Assembly: GCA_037501455.1 (NCBI GenBank)
Contig: CM074858.1
Coordinates: 80,450,501 to 80,514,500, forward strand
Length of the DNA stretch: 64,000 bases
Direction: 5' to 3'
Source of the DNA: Lantana camara
Lineage: Eukaryota > Streptophyta > Magnoliopsida > Lamiales > Verbenaceae
In this document: positions 9,948-21,383 of the stretch, one piece after another
Position numbering within the stretch: position 1 is the first letter of the stretch
Layout: each line of letters opens with the position of its first letter
Notes under the pieces: model-generated
The model's database searches: none
What the model saw: only the letters and a program-made list of their open reading frames with translations
What the model was told of the DNA's origin: nothing
Position numbers and translations under genes: made by a program

Positions 9948-10780
9948 TTCACTTTCGCAATGGTGTCTTGGATCTCCACTGGTTTCTTAGCTCTATCAAG
10001 CTTACCATCCTTGGTCCACCTCCATTCATCAATGTCCCAAAAGAGAGGTGACCGACACTTTTTCCCATATAGTGCTTCATAAGGAGCCATACCAATTGAT
10101 GATTGAAACCTGTTATTGTAGGCGAACTGGACCAAGTCCAAATGCTCATCCCACATGTCTTGATGATCCAAGGCACAAGCATGAAGCATGTCCTCGAGAT
10201 ACTTTATTAACCTTTTGGAATGTCCATCCATTTGTGGGTGAGATGTGGTGCTGAAATGGAGCTTCGTACCTATACACTTCTGTAACTCCTGCCAAAAACT
10301 CGCTGTAAACTGAGGATCTCTATCTGAAATGATGTTAACCTGTGTACCATGTAACCTCACAATCTCCTTGCTATATAACTTGGCTAACTTAGGCACTTTT
10401 TTGGACATTCGGACTTTGAGAAAATGGGTCGGCTTCTAGAACCGATCAACTATTTCCCAAATCCCATCGAAGCCTTCTTTGGTCCTTGGCAAGCCGGACA
10501 CGAAGTCTATTGTCACTTACTCCCACTTCCATTCGGGAATTGGAAGTTGTTGGAGAGTTTCTCCTGGCTTTTGGTGCTCAGCCTTCACCACTTGGCACGT
10601 TAGACATCTTCTCACAAAGTTTTCTACGTCTCTCTTTATGCCATTCCACAGTACAATGTTCTTAAATCCTTGTACATCTTCGTAGTACCGGGATGTACCG
10701 TGTAAGCCGACCTATGTGCCTCGTCAATGATCAACTGCTTAAGTTCTTCTGGAACACAAACCCTAGTCTTGAACTGAAAC
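9948..10780 (-). pseudogene. Element E integrase, zinc-binding and catalytic core
   Basis: Zinc-binding HHCC region (AYTVHPGTTKMY, CLTCQ) then the catalytic core. The first Asp (TIDFVSGLP) and second Asp (IISDRDPQF) are present. The usual catalytic Glu is Lys here (GHSKRLIKYLEDML instead of a GQSE motif), so strand transfer would be lost. In-frame stops also occur before 10408. The N-terminal end is interrupted by solo LTR H, which cuts between FDDSGL (beyond 14322) and VLFQFKTRVCVP. Confidence 0.85.
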
Positions 10781-12176
10781 AGAACTGTAACGCCCCAACT
10801 TTTCAGTATTTTAAAATGACATATGTGTTTACTAATTTGCCCAATTTAATTGGTTTTTAGTGTTTTCTATAATTAAATTTCATTGTTTAATTGTTAAATA
10901 AGTGATTAATTGAAATATATGTAATATTTGAATTTGAATTTATGTGAATAACTTGTGTGCTCCTTAATTGCGCGTTTACATTATTTACTTTCTTAATTAA
11001 TCATTTTTCCTAATTACTAATTGTAACTTTTATTAATTTCCCATTATACGCATTTCGTATATATTTAAATAAATATTTTAAATGGATTCTTAATTTTATT
11101 TGAATTTTGGAAATATATGAAATCTTGGTCGATTTGCATTTAGGTGACAAGCTGTGCGCCGTTACTATATGAAATGAATCCAAAATTTTGTGGAAATTTA
11201 ATATGTTGTAGATATGCGTGTCATGAATGTGTACATATGCTTGTTCTACATTTTCGGATTCGTTTGAGTGCATTTTAAATTTATTTGGTATGATTGGAAC
11301 CAAACCGGGGGCTAACGAGCATAGCGCACCCTTGGTTCCGTATGTGATATCTTGAGCTAAGGAAATCGGAATCGAGTTCCGTCAACTCCTTTGAACTCGT
11401 AACGAAAATTCGGGTTCAATAAACTTAACCTCATATTTTTCTAAGATCATTTGGACCCTCGAAATTTAACCGAAACTTGCGACGGGAGTCAAAACAGCCA
11501 CAACATATCAAATGAGCCATAACTTCCTCATATCTTGACCAAATTAACCATCGTTTGAACCTATGTGACCTTAGTTAACCCTAATATCCTCCCATACCAC
11601 TCCCATACCGAGCCATCCCTCACACAAAGCAAAAACTCAGCCAAAAAGCCCTGTACTCCAGAAAATCCCGTAGCCATTGTCAACCTTGAGATTCAAAGCT
11701 CAAATCTCTTCCTTCTTCCATCCAATCTTCAAGGTGAGTTTAGGATCATGTTATACATTCAATATGGGTCATTTTAAGCTATGTATCCCCAAATTTGATC
11801 ATGTATTGAGGAGGTTTTGAAATTATGAAGGAATAGTTAGGTTATATGCCAATATGTTGATCTCATGCCATCCTTGGTTGTTTTGATTGATTCCAAGCTT
11901 GAATATGATTGTCTTGACACCTTCTTTGCATTTATGGTGATGTATTAAGTAGTAGTTGAAGTATTCATGAGCTACCATTAATGGATATTTGAAGCTTTTG
12001 CATGAAATGATCTTCTACAACTTCATCTCACGTTTGATCACTTTGGGAGCGTGTTTAAGTGTTACTTTGGGGTTGTTTTAGTGTATATTTGATATCATAT
12101 AAAAGCTGGACATGTTGGTTAAGATTTGGCATGGTTTCGGCTCTGTTTTCGTGTTTTTTGGTTGCTGGTGCAGGGT

Positions 12177-12304
12177 GGTAGCGGCCGCGGCCGATTTTAG
12201 TGCAAAAATGGTAGTGGCTGTGACCTGTGTGTGTGCTTTTTACTTTGCTCTCACAGGTAGCGGCCGCGACCGAATTTAGTTCATTTTTGGTAGCGTCCGC
12301 GACC
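12177..12304. repeat. Four spaced palindromes, arm GGTAGC/GCGACC (LTR H)
   Basis: Copies at 12177, 12210, 12256 and 12289. Each is 16 bp of the form GGTAGC-GGCC-GCGACC with small changes. They lie about 450-570 bp after the first donor-like site, as in LTRs B, D and F. Confidence 0.85.
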
Positions 12305-13020
12305 CCATTTTGGCTAACTTTCAAGATTTGACAAAATTGGAGGAAAAATTCGAAATTCAAACTCTTAATACATGATTTCCTTGGCTCGTTTCCGGCATGT
12401 ACACTTCATTAACATGTCATATAATATGTTAATTTGTGTGTTATGAAATTTTATAATTTTTCATGAATTATTTTCCGAGTTATGGCTCAATAAGCCTTTA
12501 ACGCCCCAATGTGTGCATGCATGGAATGTTGCTTTTAAAGATGAACCCTAATTGCTTCTTAATTCTTATTTTATGACTTGTATGATATGTATACATGCTA
12601 TATGATGTGTTATGCTCGTTATTTGGAATTCTTAGCTTGATCTAGCTTAAAATATGAAGGATATGAACTTAAATGAATTTAAATGGTACATGTATGCTTT
12701 GATGTTTCATGTTTTGACCCTAAGTGACATCTTACTTCTTTTTAATAACTTATATGAATTGTATACATGGTATACTATGTATTATGTGTATCACTTGAAT
12801 TCCTTGAATTAATTTGGTAGGATTTATGAAAGATATGAAACATATGGATATGAAACAACCATATATTGAACGTTTTGAATGAATTACTTAATTATATGAC
12901 CTCATCACATGATTCATGCTTCTTATGCATTTCATATCATATGCATAGCATGTCGTGCGTCTATGTGGTTTCATATTGAGTCAATTCTCACAAGTACACT
13001 TTGTTCCTTCTCCTGTACAG

Positions 13021-13096
13021 TTCGTTTCCAGGGTGGAGACTTCCGATTGGAATAGGCACCCGCATTAATTATGCTTTATGTCTCGTGGTCTTCCAG
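13021..13096 (+). other. Candidate exon 2 of LTR H (76 nt)
   Basis: Acceptor TTCTCCTGTACAG (AG 13019-13020) and donor TTCCAG/GTGAGG (GT 13097-13098). Boundaries match LTR B. Inferred only. Confidence 0.4.
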
Positions 13097-14428
13097 GTGA
13101 GGGTGTTTTCGTTCTAGATAAGTATTGAATCCTACAACCTTATGTGATAAGTTTTGGCCAAAATCTTAAGATATATTTATATATGGTTTTCAAATGAATT
13201 TATCGAGTAAATATTTTCACAAGGATTATGAAATATGCTATGCTTCTTATGAATCAAATGTTTTGGCGAGATTATGCATGTATGTTATGTTCACGGGCCC
13301 AGGAATTTAGTACATGTGGCTATCCGGGGAGGCATGGGCCGACGGTGATCCCATGTGCTGATTCCATTTATGTTAACGGCGAAACGGATCTCGTTAGGAG
13401 TTTTGACGAGAAAATGCTAGTCGGGCAATGAGGACTCATGAACCTCATTGCCATTATGTATGAGGTGGTCGGGTCTTGCAAGCCCGTCCACCACCGGAGG
13501 AAGAAGGTTGGAACTTATTTTATGACTATGATTATGTTATGATTGTTATGCACCGTGTGGGAAGGCCGGGATACGGATTGTCCAAACGACTATGTATTAT
13601 GTTATGTTATATGATCTGTATGTATTATAATATATTGCATGATCACATATTTCAAGTATTAATGATATTTGTCGTACACGGTCGGAGTTTGGTTGGAGAT
13701 GATGCACGCTCACTCGCCGAGCCTTTTATTTATGTATGAATTTTGAACTAATGAATTTAATATGATTAGTCGTAAAGTCCGAGTATCACTCAGCTATTCT
13801 CTTGCCCCTTTTGGGAATTAACTCTAAATAAAACTTCGCTCGGGATTTATGACCTGCATGTGCATGTTTTTATACATATGTATCCCTCCTGCTCACTCAG
13901 TCTTCTAGAGACTGACCCTCTCCCTCCCTAATCTTTTAGTGCGTAGGTTTGGCTTTGGAGCTTCGAGCTAGGCGGTTTTGTGTTGAGTCTTTGTGTCGGT
14001 CAGGTTAATCTAGAAGAGTCTCTGCACTCGCATATGTATTTGAATTGTATATGATTCGACCTTGTAAGATTATGAATATTGAATCTGTATGTATTAGTTA
14101 TCGAACTACCCTTGCCAAGGCATGTGTTTGACTTTTAATTTTCCACTGCATTATGTTTGGTTGGTTGGTTTAATTGCACAGTCTATGTTCCGCCTAGCTT
14201 AGGAGGTTTGTTTTGTTTATCTCCCGTTTGCTATGGTTTGATACGGGTACGGACTTCCTATTGCGTTACTCGTGTTGAGCCATAGTGCGGGGGATGTGGT
14301 GCCTCACGTGCGGGGTACTACAAGACCAGAATCATCAAACCTAAACTTAGTTTCCCGATAAATCCTAGCTTTCATGACCAATCTCTGAATTTCCAGATCA
14401 TTAGCTTGAGCTTCAATCAGTCTTTGCT

Positions 14429-15073
14429 TCAATTCCCGTTGAACAGAGATATTCGACAACGAGCTTCTGAAACCAAAACCACTGAACTCTGCTTGCTCGA
14501 ACCCACTTCTAAACTCGAAGCACTAGCCTTTTGGCTCAAAGCATCTACAACCACATTAGCTTTACCCGGGTGGTACTGAATCTTGCAATCATAATCCTCA
14601 AGAAACTCCACCCAATGTCTCTGCCTCACGTTTAAATCCTTCTGTTTGAACAAATACTTGAGGCTTTAGTGGTCGGTAAACACATCAAAAGTAGCTCCGT
14701 AGAGGTAATGGCACCACTTCAACAAAGGAAACACAACCACAACAAGCTCCAAATCATGAGTGGGATAGTTCTTCTCGTGATCTTTTAACTTTCTAGAGAC
14801 GTAGGCTGCCACCTTGCCATTCTGTATCAACACACAACCGAGCCCTTCCTTCGAAGCATCGATGTAAAATGAGGAGCCTTCAGAACCCCCGGGTAGGGTT
14901 AGAACAGGTGTTGTTGTCAATCTTTCCTTAAGAGTTTGAAAACTCTTCCCACACGCCTCATCCCACTCGAACTTAGCCTCTTTCTTTGTTAACCGAGTCA
15001 ACGGGGAGGCAATCCTCGAGAAATCTTTCACAAAGCGCCTGTAGTACCCTACCAATTTGAGAAAACTCCTCAC
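14429..15073 (-). pseudogene. Element E RNase H region
   Basis: 14666-15073 encodes the end of RT and RNase H ([53 protein letters not shown]). A stop at 14666 is followed in the same frame by 14429-14653, with the tether leading to integrase ([32 protein letters not shown]). The catalytic Asp/Glu/Asp motifs of RNase H remain visible. Confidence 0.85.
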
Positions 15074-15780
15074 TTCTGAGGCATTCTTTGGCTATTTCGA
15101 AAGCAGAACTGATTCAATCTTCATCGGATCCACTTCTACACCTTTCCGTGAGATGAAGTGACCCAAAAAGGAAACCAGATCTATCCAGAACTCGCACTAT
15201 GCTCTTTGATTGTTGTCAATACCGTTCTCAAATGCTGCGCGTACTCTTCCACGAACCTCAAATACACCAGAATATCATCTATAAAGATGACCACAAATTT
15301 ATCGAGGTATGGCCGAAATATTCGGTGCATAATATCCATTAATGCAGCTAGGGCATTAGTAAGGCCAAAAGGCTTACCCATAAACTCAAAATGCCCATAA
15401 CGAGTATTGAAACCCATCTTAGGTATGTCTTCCTCCCGGATACGCAACTGATAATACCCTTACCTCAGATCCAGCTTGGAATAGACACACGAACCCTGAA
15501 GAAGATCAAACAGCTCTTCAATACGAGAAAGTGGGTATTTGTTCTTAACCGTTAATCGGTTTAGCTCACGGTAGTCAATACACATCCGTAACGTCCCATC
15601 TTTCTTCTTTACAAACAAGACGAGAGCACCCCACGGAGAAGTGCTCGGGCGAATGTAACCACATTCTTAGAGCTCATCAAGTTGCATCTTCAGCTCTTTC
15701 AACTCTGTTGGAGCCATCCTATAGGGAGACTTCACATAAGCTTCCGCTACAGGATAGAGATCTATTACAAACTCAATATC
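15074..15780 (-). pseudogene. Element E reverse transcriptase
   Basis: RT motifs are spread over broken frames: [64 protein letters not shown], and the active-site FIDDILV (a common FxDD variant). Stops occur in place of Gln codons, for example just after KLDLR near 15462, and there is a frameshift near 15180. Confidence 0.85.
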
Positions 15781-15781
15781 C

Positions 15782-16404
15782 CTATCCGGTGGTAGAGATC
15801 CCAAACTCTCCAAGAAAACATCGAGAAATTCCTTCACAATCTTTGTCTCCTCGAGCTTGGCCTTTCGGTTTATTCAAAAGATAAGCCACATAGCCCATCG
15901 TACCGTCCCGGAAAAACCTATTAGCTTCCATGAAGGAAATAAATGGGCAGGTCTTCAACCTTTGACCCGAAAATACTGTAGAACCCAAAGTAACCTTCTT
16001 CTCAAAATAATCCATCTCGCTCTGTGCCGAAATAACCAATCCATTCCCAAAATCATCTCGTACTTCTTTATAGGCATCTCAGTCAAGTCCGCCGAGTACT
16101 CTTGGCCCTCAATTCTCACCGAGCACGCTCGTAACACTCGGTTCATCACCAAACTCCCCCCAAGAGGAGAACTTATCACAAAAGAGTCATCAGGGCAAGC
16201 AACAGGCAAGAAAAGAGTAGGAATAAGCCGGGAAGCAATAAAAGAATGTGTTGCTCCCGGATCAAACGATGCATGCAACAGAATGCCATGAATGCTAATG
16301 GAACCTTCTACAATAGCAGTAGCATTGACCTCGGCATCCTCTTCCTCTCCTTCCAAATCATAAGCCCTAGCTTGAATAGGAGATCTAGGAGGCATAACAT
16401 TCAA
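15782..16404 (-). pseudogene. Element E aspartic protease
   Basis: The active-site motif FDPGATHSF and the C-terminal ILGMDWL motif identify a retroviral-type aspartic protease. A Pro replaces the usual Ser/Thr after the catalytic Asp, as in the other elements here. A frameshift near 16010 moves the C-terminal part to another frame (MDYFEKKVTLG, YLLNKPK). Confidence 0.85.
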
Positions 16405-17540
16405 GGGCTTGGGGTCCTTCTTGTTCGGACAAGCATTAACCTTATGACCGGGCTCTCCACATGTGTAACACCTCCTTAATTTCTTCCGACACGTCTCCTC
16501 GGTTTGGTTGGGACCTTTGCAGTAGGAACATTGTATCGGCGGCGGTAGAGTGGGTACAGTCGGTACGGGAGGTCAGGCTTTCTTATAGGAAGCATTAGAA
16601 CCTTGGGGCTTTAAGACCGGAGGCCTACCTTGTGGTGCGGGCCTCTTACCCAAGTTAGATCCCAATCTTGAACCCTGCACCGAAGAATAAGCCGGGGGCC
16701 TCAACCTTAACCTCTGAGCTTCAACTTTTATGGCTTTCCTCGTGGCCTTGTCCCAAGTGTCCACAGTAACAGCTTACAGGGCATACTGAATCTCGTTTCT
16801 CAATCCATGAACAAAGTTTCGGGCTTTCATAGTATCAGCATTGGTGATATGGGGAGCATACGGAGCGAGTCTCTCAAATTCCAAGATATAGTCCTCAACA
16901 GACCTATTCACCTGAGTGTCCACAGTAACAGCTTACAGGGCATACTGAATCTCGTTTCTCAATCCATGAACAAAGTTTCGGGCTTTCATAGTATCAGCAT
17001 TGGTGATATGGGGAGCACACGGAGCGAGTCTCTCAAATTCCAAGATATAGTCCTCAACAGACCTATTCACCTGCTTTAGCTCCGAGAATTCCTGGAGACT
17101 TCTTTCTCTAGCACTCGGGGGAATGTACTTATTTTGAAATTCCCTTGTAAAGCTTTCCTAGTTGAACTCCTCACCAACCCTCTCCAATTGGGCTCTCATA
17201 GCTTTCAGTCAATTTGATGCAGGGCCTTGTACAAAACTGGTGGTACAAACAACTTTCTCATAAGAAGATACAGGGCATATCTCCCATATTCCTAAAATTT
17301 CTGACAACCATTCCTCAGCTTTGATATCGTCACCCCCGTACCACTTCGGTGGGTTATTGTTCTGGAACTCCCTGAAGGCCGGTGTAACCTGTCTTTCTTG
17401 TGCATCCCCCTAAGGGTTATTTCTTTGATTCTATTGAAGTTGGTTCAGAAGAGTTTGAACAATATTTTCGACGTTCAATGTTGGTGGTAGTGGTGCTTGC
17501 GGAGGGGGTTGATTAAGATCCGGTTTCTTCTCTCGGTATC
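16405..17540 (-). pseudogene. Element E gag with two zinc knuckles
   Basis: Coding is read piecewise. The C-terminal end (16440-16540) holds two zinc knuckles: CSYCKGPNQTEETC, in which Asn replaces the usual His, and an intact CYTCGEPGHKVNAC. Upstream (16573-16764) is a basic Pro/Arg-rich segment. The central capsid-like part contains a 159-bp in-frame tandem duplication (16756-17073). The N-terminus is degraded and no single start codon is clear. Confidence 0.7.
16756..17073. repeat. 159-bp tandem duplication inside gag of element E
   Basis: 16756-16914 and 16915-17073 are direct copies that differ, by eye, at one base (ATAC versus CACAC in the GGAGCA context near 16858/17017). The unit equals 53 codons, so the reading frame is kept. 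Confidence 0.95.
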
Positions 17541-17559
17541 TTCTTCATAAAGGTATTCT

Positions 17560-17740
17560 GAAAACCACAAAGTCAAGAAATATCGATGTAAATGAATGTA
17601 AATAGTCACATAGTCCGAAGCCACAAAGTCAAGAAATATCGATGTGAATAATTAATACGAATTTAAACAACTAAGTCACATAAAAGTGTAAATGAATGCA
17701 AATAGTCACATAGTCCGAAGCCGAAAGACCAAGATAGATT
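17560..17740. repeat. Interleaved short direct repeats in the element E leader
   Basis: CCACAAAGTCAAGAAATATC occurs twice (about 17564 and 17622). ATAGTCACATAGTCCGAAGC also occurs twice (about 17602 and 17701). The region lies between gag and the primer binding site and has no coding frame. Confidence 0.85.
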
Positions 17741-17775
17741 CAACAGGACTTTAGAGCTCTGGTTTTACAACCAGA

Positions 17776-17787
17776 GCTTTGATACCA
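17776..17787 (-). promoter_or_regulatory. Primer binding site of element E (initiator Met-tRNA type)
   Basis: On the minus strand TGGTATCAAAGC follows the 5' LTR end by eight bases. It differs at one base from the TGGTATCAGAGC complement of plant initiator Met-tRNA. Confidence 0.85.
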
Positions 17788-17795
17788 CTTTATGA

Positions 17796-17804
17796 TGTAG
17801 CACC
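17796..17804 (-). mobile_element. 5' LTR of element E, terminal nine bases
   Basis: TGTAGCACC, the end of the minus-strand 5' LTR next to the primer site. The LTR continues at 55859 on the other side of solo LTR D. The last five bases, GCACC, are one copy of the D target duplication. Confidence 0.85.
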
Positions 17805-19199
17805 TGTAGCGCCCGGAGCGGCGAGCCAACACATCCCCCGCACCTAGACCCGAACCCACATATGAAATAGAAATCCATACGTGAGCCCAAGCCTAAGCGA
17901 ACAGGAACCTACACGCACACTCTAAGCCAGGTGGAGCTAAGACCAGACCAGAGTGCGCAAAAACCAAAGAAAGCGGAAGCATACAATAAAAACAAGAAGA
18001 TAAATCCACAAAAATGGGTTCAACTATCTCTAGAAGCCTATCCCAAAAAAAATTTTAATCAAGAATTCAATCATAATTCATTAACAAATGCAAAACATAT
18101 ACATAATACAACTATCAAAATTCGAATCATATATACAAAAGGTGACCGAATGTAAATGAAAATGCAACTCGATCTAGGAAGCTATAACTTGACCGACTCA
18201 CGACTCCGCCTAGCACAACCCGAAACCTGCAAACTGAAAAGTTGAAAGGAGAGGGTCAGTCCTCTGATTGAGTGGGGGAGGGGGGGCTAACGCACACCCA
18301 CACACGTATATATATAGAGCAAAACACAAAATAAATAAAAGACTATGAACCAGGATAGGGTTTTGCATACTAAAGTCATTTTCGAATCAAACTTAAACTT
18401 ATACTTAGAAACATAACAAACTTAACATATTCATAATATAACATAAGGAAAAGCTCCCATCCCGTTTCATAATCAACATAACTTAACTGATTCTTATACC
18501 AGGCGAGCACGGGTCTTACTCTAACTCCTCAATTCTTAATTTAAATACAAAACGGAAAACATAATCACAAACAATCCTTCCCCATCACGATGTAGTTTGG
18601 GGAACAAGCCCTCACTACACATTACCATTACCAAAAACACACGGGGTAGCTAATCCACGTTGTGCCTTCCCCGGTTATCCACCGAGGGCTCAAAGCATCA
18701 CGCCTCCTCAACCTCCACGAGTCGCACGTGAGTACTTCAAATGAGAACGTGTATGGGGTCATAACCGGTGACCCTATGGTCGTCCCGGGTCTCCCTTACC
18801 CACGTCTCGGGGGAGGGGGGGCTAAAGCACTCCATTACAAACACAATACCATAACTCGTCACATACCAAACTTATCATATTAAAACTTACGTACCTTATC
18901 GGAGCATACCTTACCTTGCAACTTAGCATATGCTATAGACGTACCTCTCCATGTCATCCTAATCCGTAGCAAGCTTCAATACACACGGTTTGGAGCATAG
19001 CCTCGTTGTAAAACATTTCAAGCTCACATATGCTTGTACATATATTTCAAAACATTTAATCTTATAACAAGATCATAAACGTATCTTACAAGCACATATC
19101 TAATATATAAATATAATAGTATAGTCACATGCGGGCTTGAAAACGAGCACATAGGGTTGTAGGTCGTATTAACTAAAAAGAAACAAACCTAAACCTCAC

Positions 19200-19279
19200 C
19201 TTTTTACCAAAAGTGCTCACGGACGAGCGTTGACAACCAAGAAGCTAAGTGGTGGAACGGACACCTCCCGAACTCAAAT
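19200..19279 (-). other. Candidate exon 2 of LTR D (80 nt)
   Basis: Acceptor TGTTTGTTTGTCTCAG (AG 19280-19281) and donor AAAG/GTGAGG (GT 19198-19199) on the minus strand. Same order and spacing as in the other LTRs. Confidence 0.4.
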
Positions 19280-19951
19280 CTGAGACAAACAAACACATAC
19301 TCAAGACTTAGACTTGATCATGAACCAATTAGACGTACGACGAATGCGTATGAATGCAAATGATGCGTAAAGAAGGCAAGGATATCTCATATGATGCTAC
19401 TATGAATCATATTAAGTCATAATGCGCATATCTCACGTAAAGCAAATTCATAAATTTCATGCAACACTCATGATACATAATATAATATATTAGAAATACA
19501 TACATTTCATAAAAAGGGAAAAGAAAGATCATGCAAGGCAAATAAGCGAGGTATGAAGTCATACCGACACGTTGAAGTGTATAAGATACATATAAGGTCA
19601 TATATTGTATGTACGAATATCGAATTCACACCATAAATTCATAATACAACATATAACACGTTAATATTGCATGCATACAAGAAAAGAAACAAGAAAACAT
19701 CAAACGAATCAAGGAAACATCATATTAATTCATGCATGCACGTTAGGGGATACACATCACATAATGGATCACGTATTGCATACGAAGCATCGAAAATTAC
19801 GTAATTAATTCATAACATCACATGTAACAAATAATATAGCAAGTTATCCACTCATACAAGGTAAGAAAGAAGCAAGAAGAACACGAAAAACACTAACGAA
19901 GCGAAAAATAAAACGTAACAGCAGCAGCAACTCGAGGAAGCCCTCAAATGG

Positions 19952-20093
19952 GGTCGCGACCACATGCCCAAAGGTGGTCGCGGGTGCGACCACCACCACC
20001 TCCAGCCTGAGCAGCAGTTTCAACTTGAAACTTGGGGGAAAACTGGTCGCGGCCGCGACCCAAAACATCCTAGTTTTGGTCGCGGGTGCGACC
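19952..20093. repeat. Four spaced palindromes, arm GGTCGC/GCGACC (LTR D)
   Basis: Copies at 19952 (centre deleted), 19976, 20045 (perfect 16-bp palindrome with centre GGCC) and 20078. Centres of the second and fourth are GGGT. Confidence 0.85.
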
Positions 20094-20164
20094 ACGGGTG
20101 ATCAGCACCAGAAAATGCGAAAACAAGGCTATTCCTTCTCTCCAAAGCTCCTAACACCAGCAGC

Positions 20165-20169
20165 AGGTC
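20165..20169. repeat. Target site duplication AGGTC, left copy
   Basis: AGGTC immediately before LTR1. The identical five bases follow LTR4 at 54712-54716. No such pair flanks the individual units in between. Confidence 0.9.
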
Positions 20170-21007
20170 TGTAGCGCCTCCTAACACTACAACTCCTGCA
20201 CCGTACTACCCTCGAGCGGATGTGAGACCTAGCACTCGAGAAATACTACGGCGAACGGTATAGACGGTACTTAAATAGAGCGTACGGTAAAATGCAGCGG
20301 AAGATAAAATAATTTAAAATTTGCAACAAGCAACATAATAACACACAGAATAGTGCATGATATTGTAAGGGGGTAATATGGTAGTATCGTGTATGGAGTT
20401 ATAAGAGTAATTTATTAGCAATATATACATGATCAGGATTAAATGCTCTTAATCTAAACCTGATCTAATAAATATGACACCTATAGCTTCAAGATACCTC
20501 TAGGTGTCGTTGTCCTCGCTCCCTAAAATCATGTGTTTGAAACAGGCGAGGAATTATTCAAAGTGACTGAGTGAAGGAAGATTAGATTTAGATATATATG
20601 ATTATATATATAAATATATATTTATATAAAATGATAGCAATCAGATATAGCAAATATGACACGGTTCGTAAGTTTAAAACCGGGATAGGGGTATTTGGAG
20701 TTTAGTTTATAATTGATGAACCGTTTGATAAAAGATTTGTACCGCCTACAAGTAAGGTGTCTCCCTCCAATCTCCTTAAAATATTTGTAAAATAGTACCG
20801 GGCTGATCAAGGCACCAGTACTTTAATAAAACTAAATATGATAATAACTCCGCAACACCGTAGTGTCAGTAGGGGAGCAAACCCTACCGACGATATGTAA
20901 TATGTGGGAGGAAGCTATCTCTCCCAGGGAGGTTATTCTCCCTTGTAAGTCTCTTGGCATGGAGTAACTAACCTCCAGCTAAACCACTACCAAGAGTTGG
21001 TGGCGGT

Positions 21008-21062
21008 CTGTGGCACCAACAATACTCTCGGCCCGATGCCTTCCGAGTATTGCTCGACACAG
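21008..21062 (-). other. Two-stem hairpin in LTR1
   Basis: Outer stem CTGTG/CACAG and inner stem CAATACTC/GAGTATTG, extended by CGG/CCG, are separated by an internal loop. The diverged LTR C' keeps the fold with paired changes. It lies between candidate exon 2 and the late acceptor. Confidence 0.55.
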
Positions 21063-21326
21063 CTGCACGCCGGGCCCATTTTGATAAATGATAATGATTG
21101 ACTTGCTTAGTCGGGAATCAGTTCTTAGTATTAATAGGACCGAAATATATAATGTCCGTATAAGATCCTGATTCCGACTTATTGGTATTTTCCTCATAAA
21201 GAGGAATATGTATTATATTAATATGTATAGATAGGAAATCAAATAATAGATAGGTAGATTTGGAAATCATTTTATAATTGGATATAGATATATACATGAT
21301 TCCAGTTGAAATGTTTTAACCCTCAC

Positions 21327-21383
21327 CTAGTATCGAAATTCAAACAGATTGGAACGGATCCCACTGTTCAGTGCAATTGTCGC
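21327..21383 (-). other. Candidate exon 2 of LTR1 (57 nt)
   Basis: Acceptor AATTATTTTCAG (AG 21384-21385) and donor ACTAG/GTGAGG (GT 21325-21326). LTR2, LTR3, LTR4 (30392-30448, 39473-39529, 52537-52593) and the diverged C' (58706-58762) all keep 57 nt. Confidence 0.45.

Larger units (their letters stand above)
10786..14322 (+). mobile_element. Solo LTR H (3.5 kb) inserted in the pol gene of element E
   Basis: Starts TGTAACGCCCCAAC at 10786 and ends GGTACTACA at 14322. It is flanked by AGAAC (10781-10785) and AGACC (14323-14327), a target duplication with one mismatch. The integrase frame of element E is recovered when it is removed. No internal genes are present, so it is a solo LTR. It has a strong donor-like TTCAAG/GTGAGT (GT 11734-11735), four palindromes (12177-12304), a candidate exon (13021-13096), a late acceptor TCTTTTAG (13938-13939) and the terminal box at 14285-14301. 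It is related to LTR B in the opposite strand. Confidence 0.9.
9405..17795 (-). mobile_element. Element E internal region: Ty3/gypsy chromovirus (Tekay/Del-like), degenerate
   Basis: Minus-strand order is primer site, gag, protease, RT, RNase H, integrase, chromodomain, polypurine tract. A C-terminal chromodomain and long LTRs are typical of the Tekay/Del chromovirus lineage. Many frameshifts and stops, an inserted solo LTR (10786-14322) and a duplicated gag segment show it is old and inactive. Its LTRs are the hosts of every other element in the window: G, B, A and the MULE on the left, D, C array, I, F and C' on the right. Confidence 0.85.
17805..20169 (-). mobile_element. Solo LTR D, left part (its 3' end on the minus strand)
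   Basis: Starts TGTAGCGCCCGGAGCGG on the plus strand. It is interrupted at 20169 by the family C array and continues at 54717-55853, for a total of 3502 bp. Flanking duplications GCACC at 17800-17804 and 55854-55858 prove one insertion event. Contents on the minus strand are palindromes (19952-20093), candidate exon 2 (19200-19279), a late acceptor TTTGCAG (AG 18227-18228) and the terminal box (17828-17843). No internal retroelement genes, so it is a solo LTR. Confidence 0.9.
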
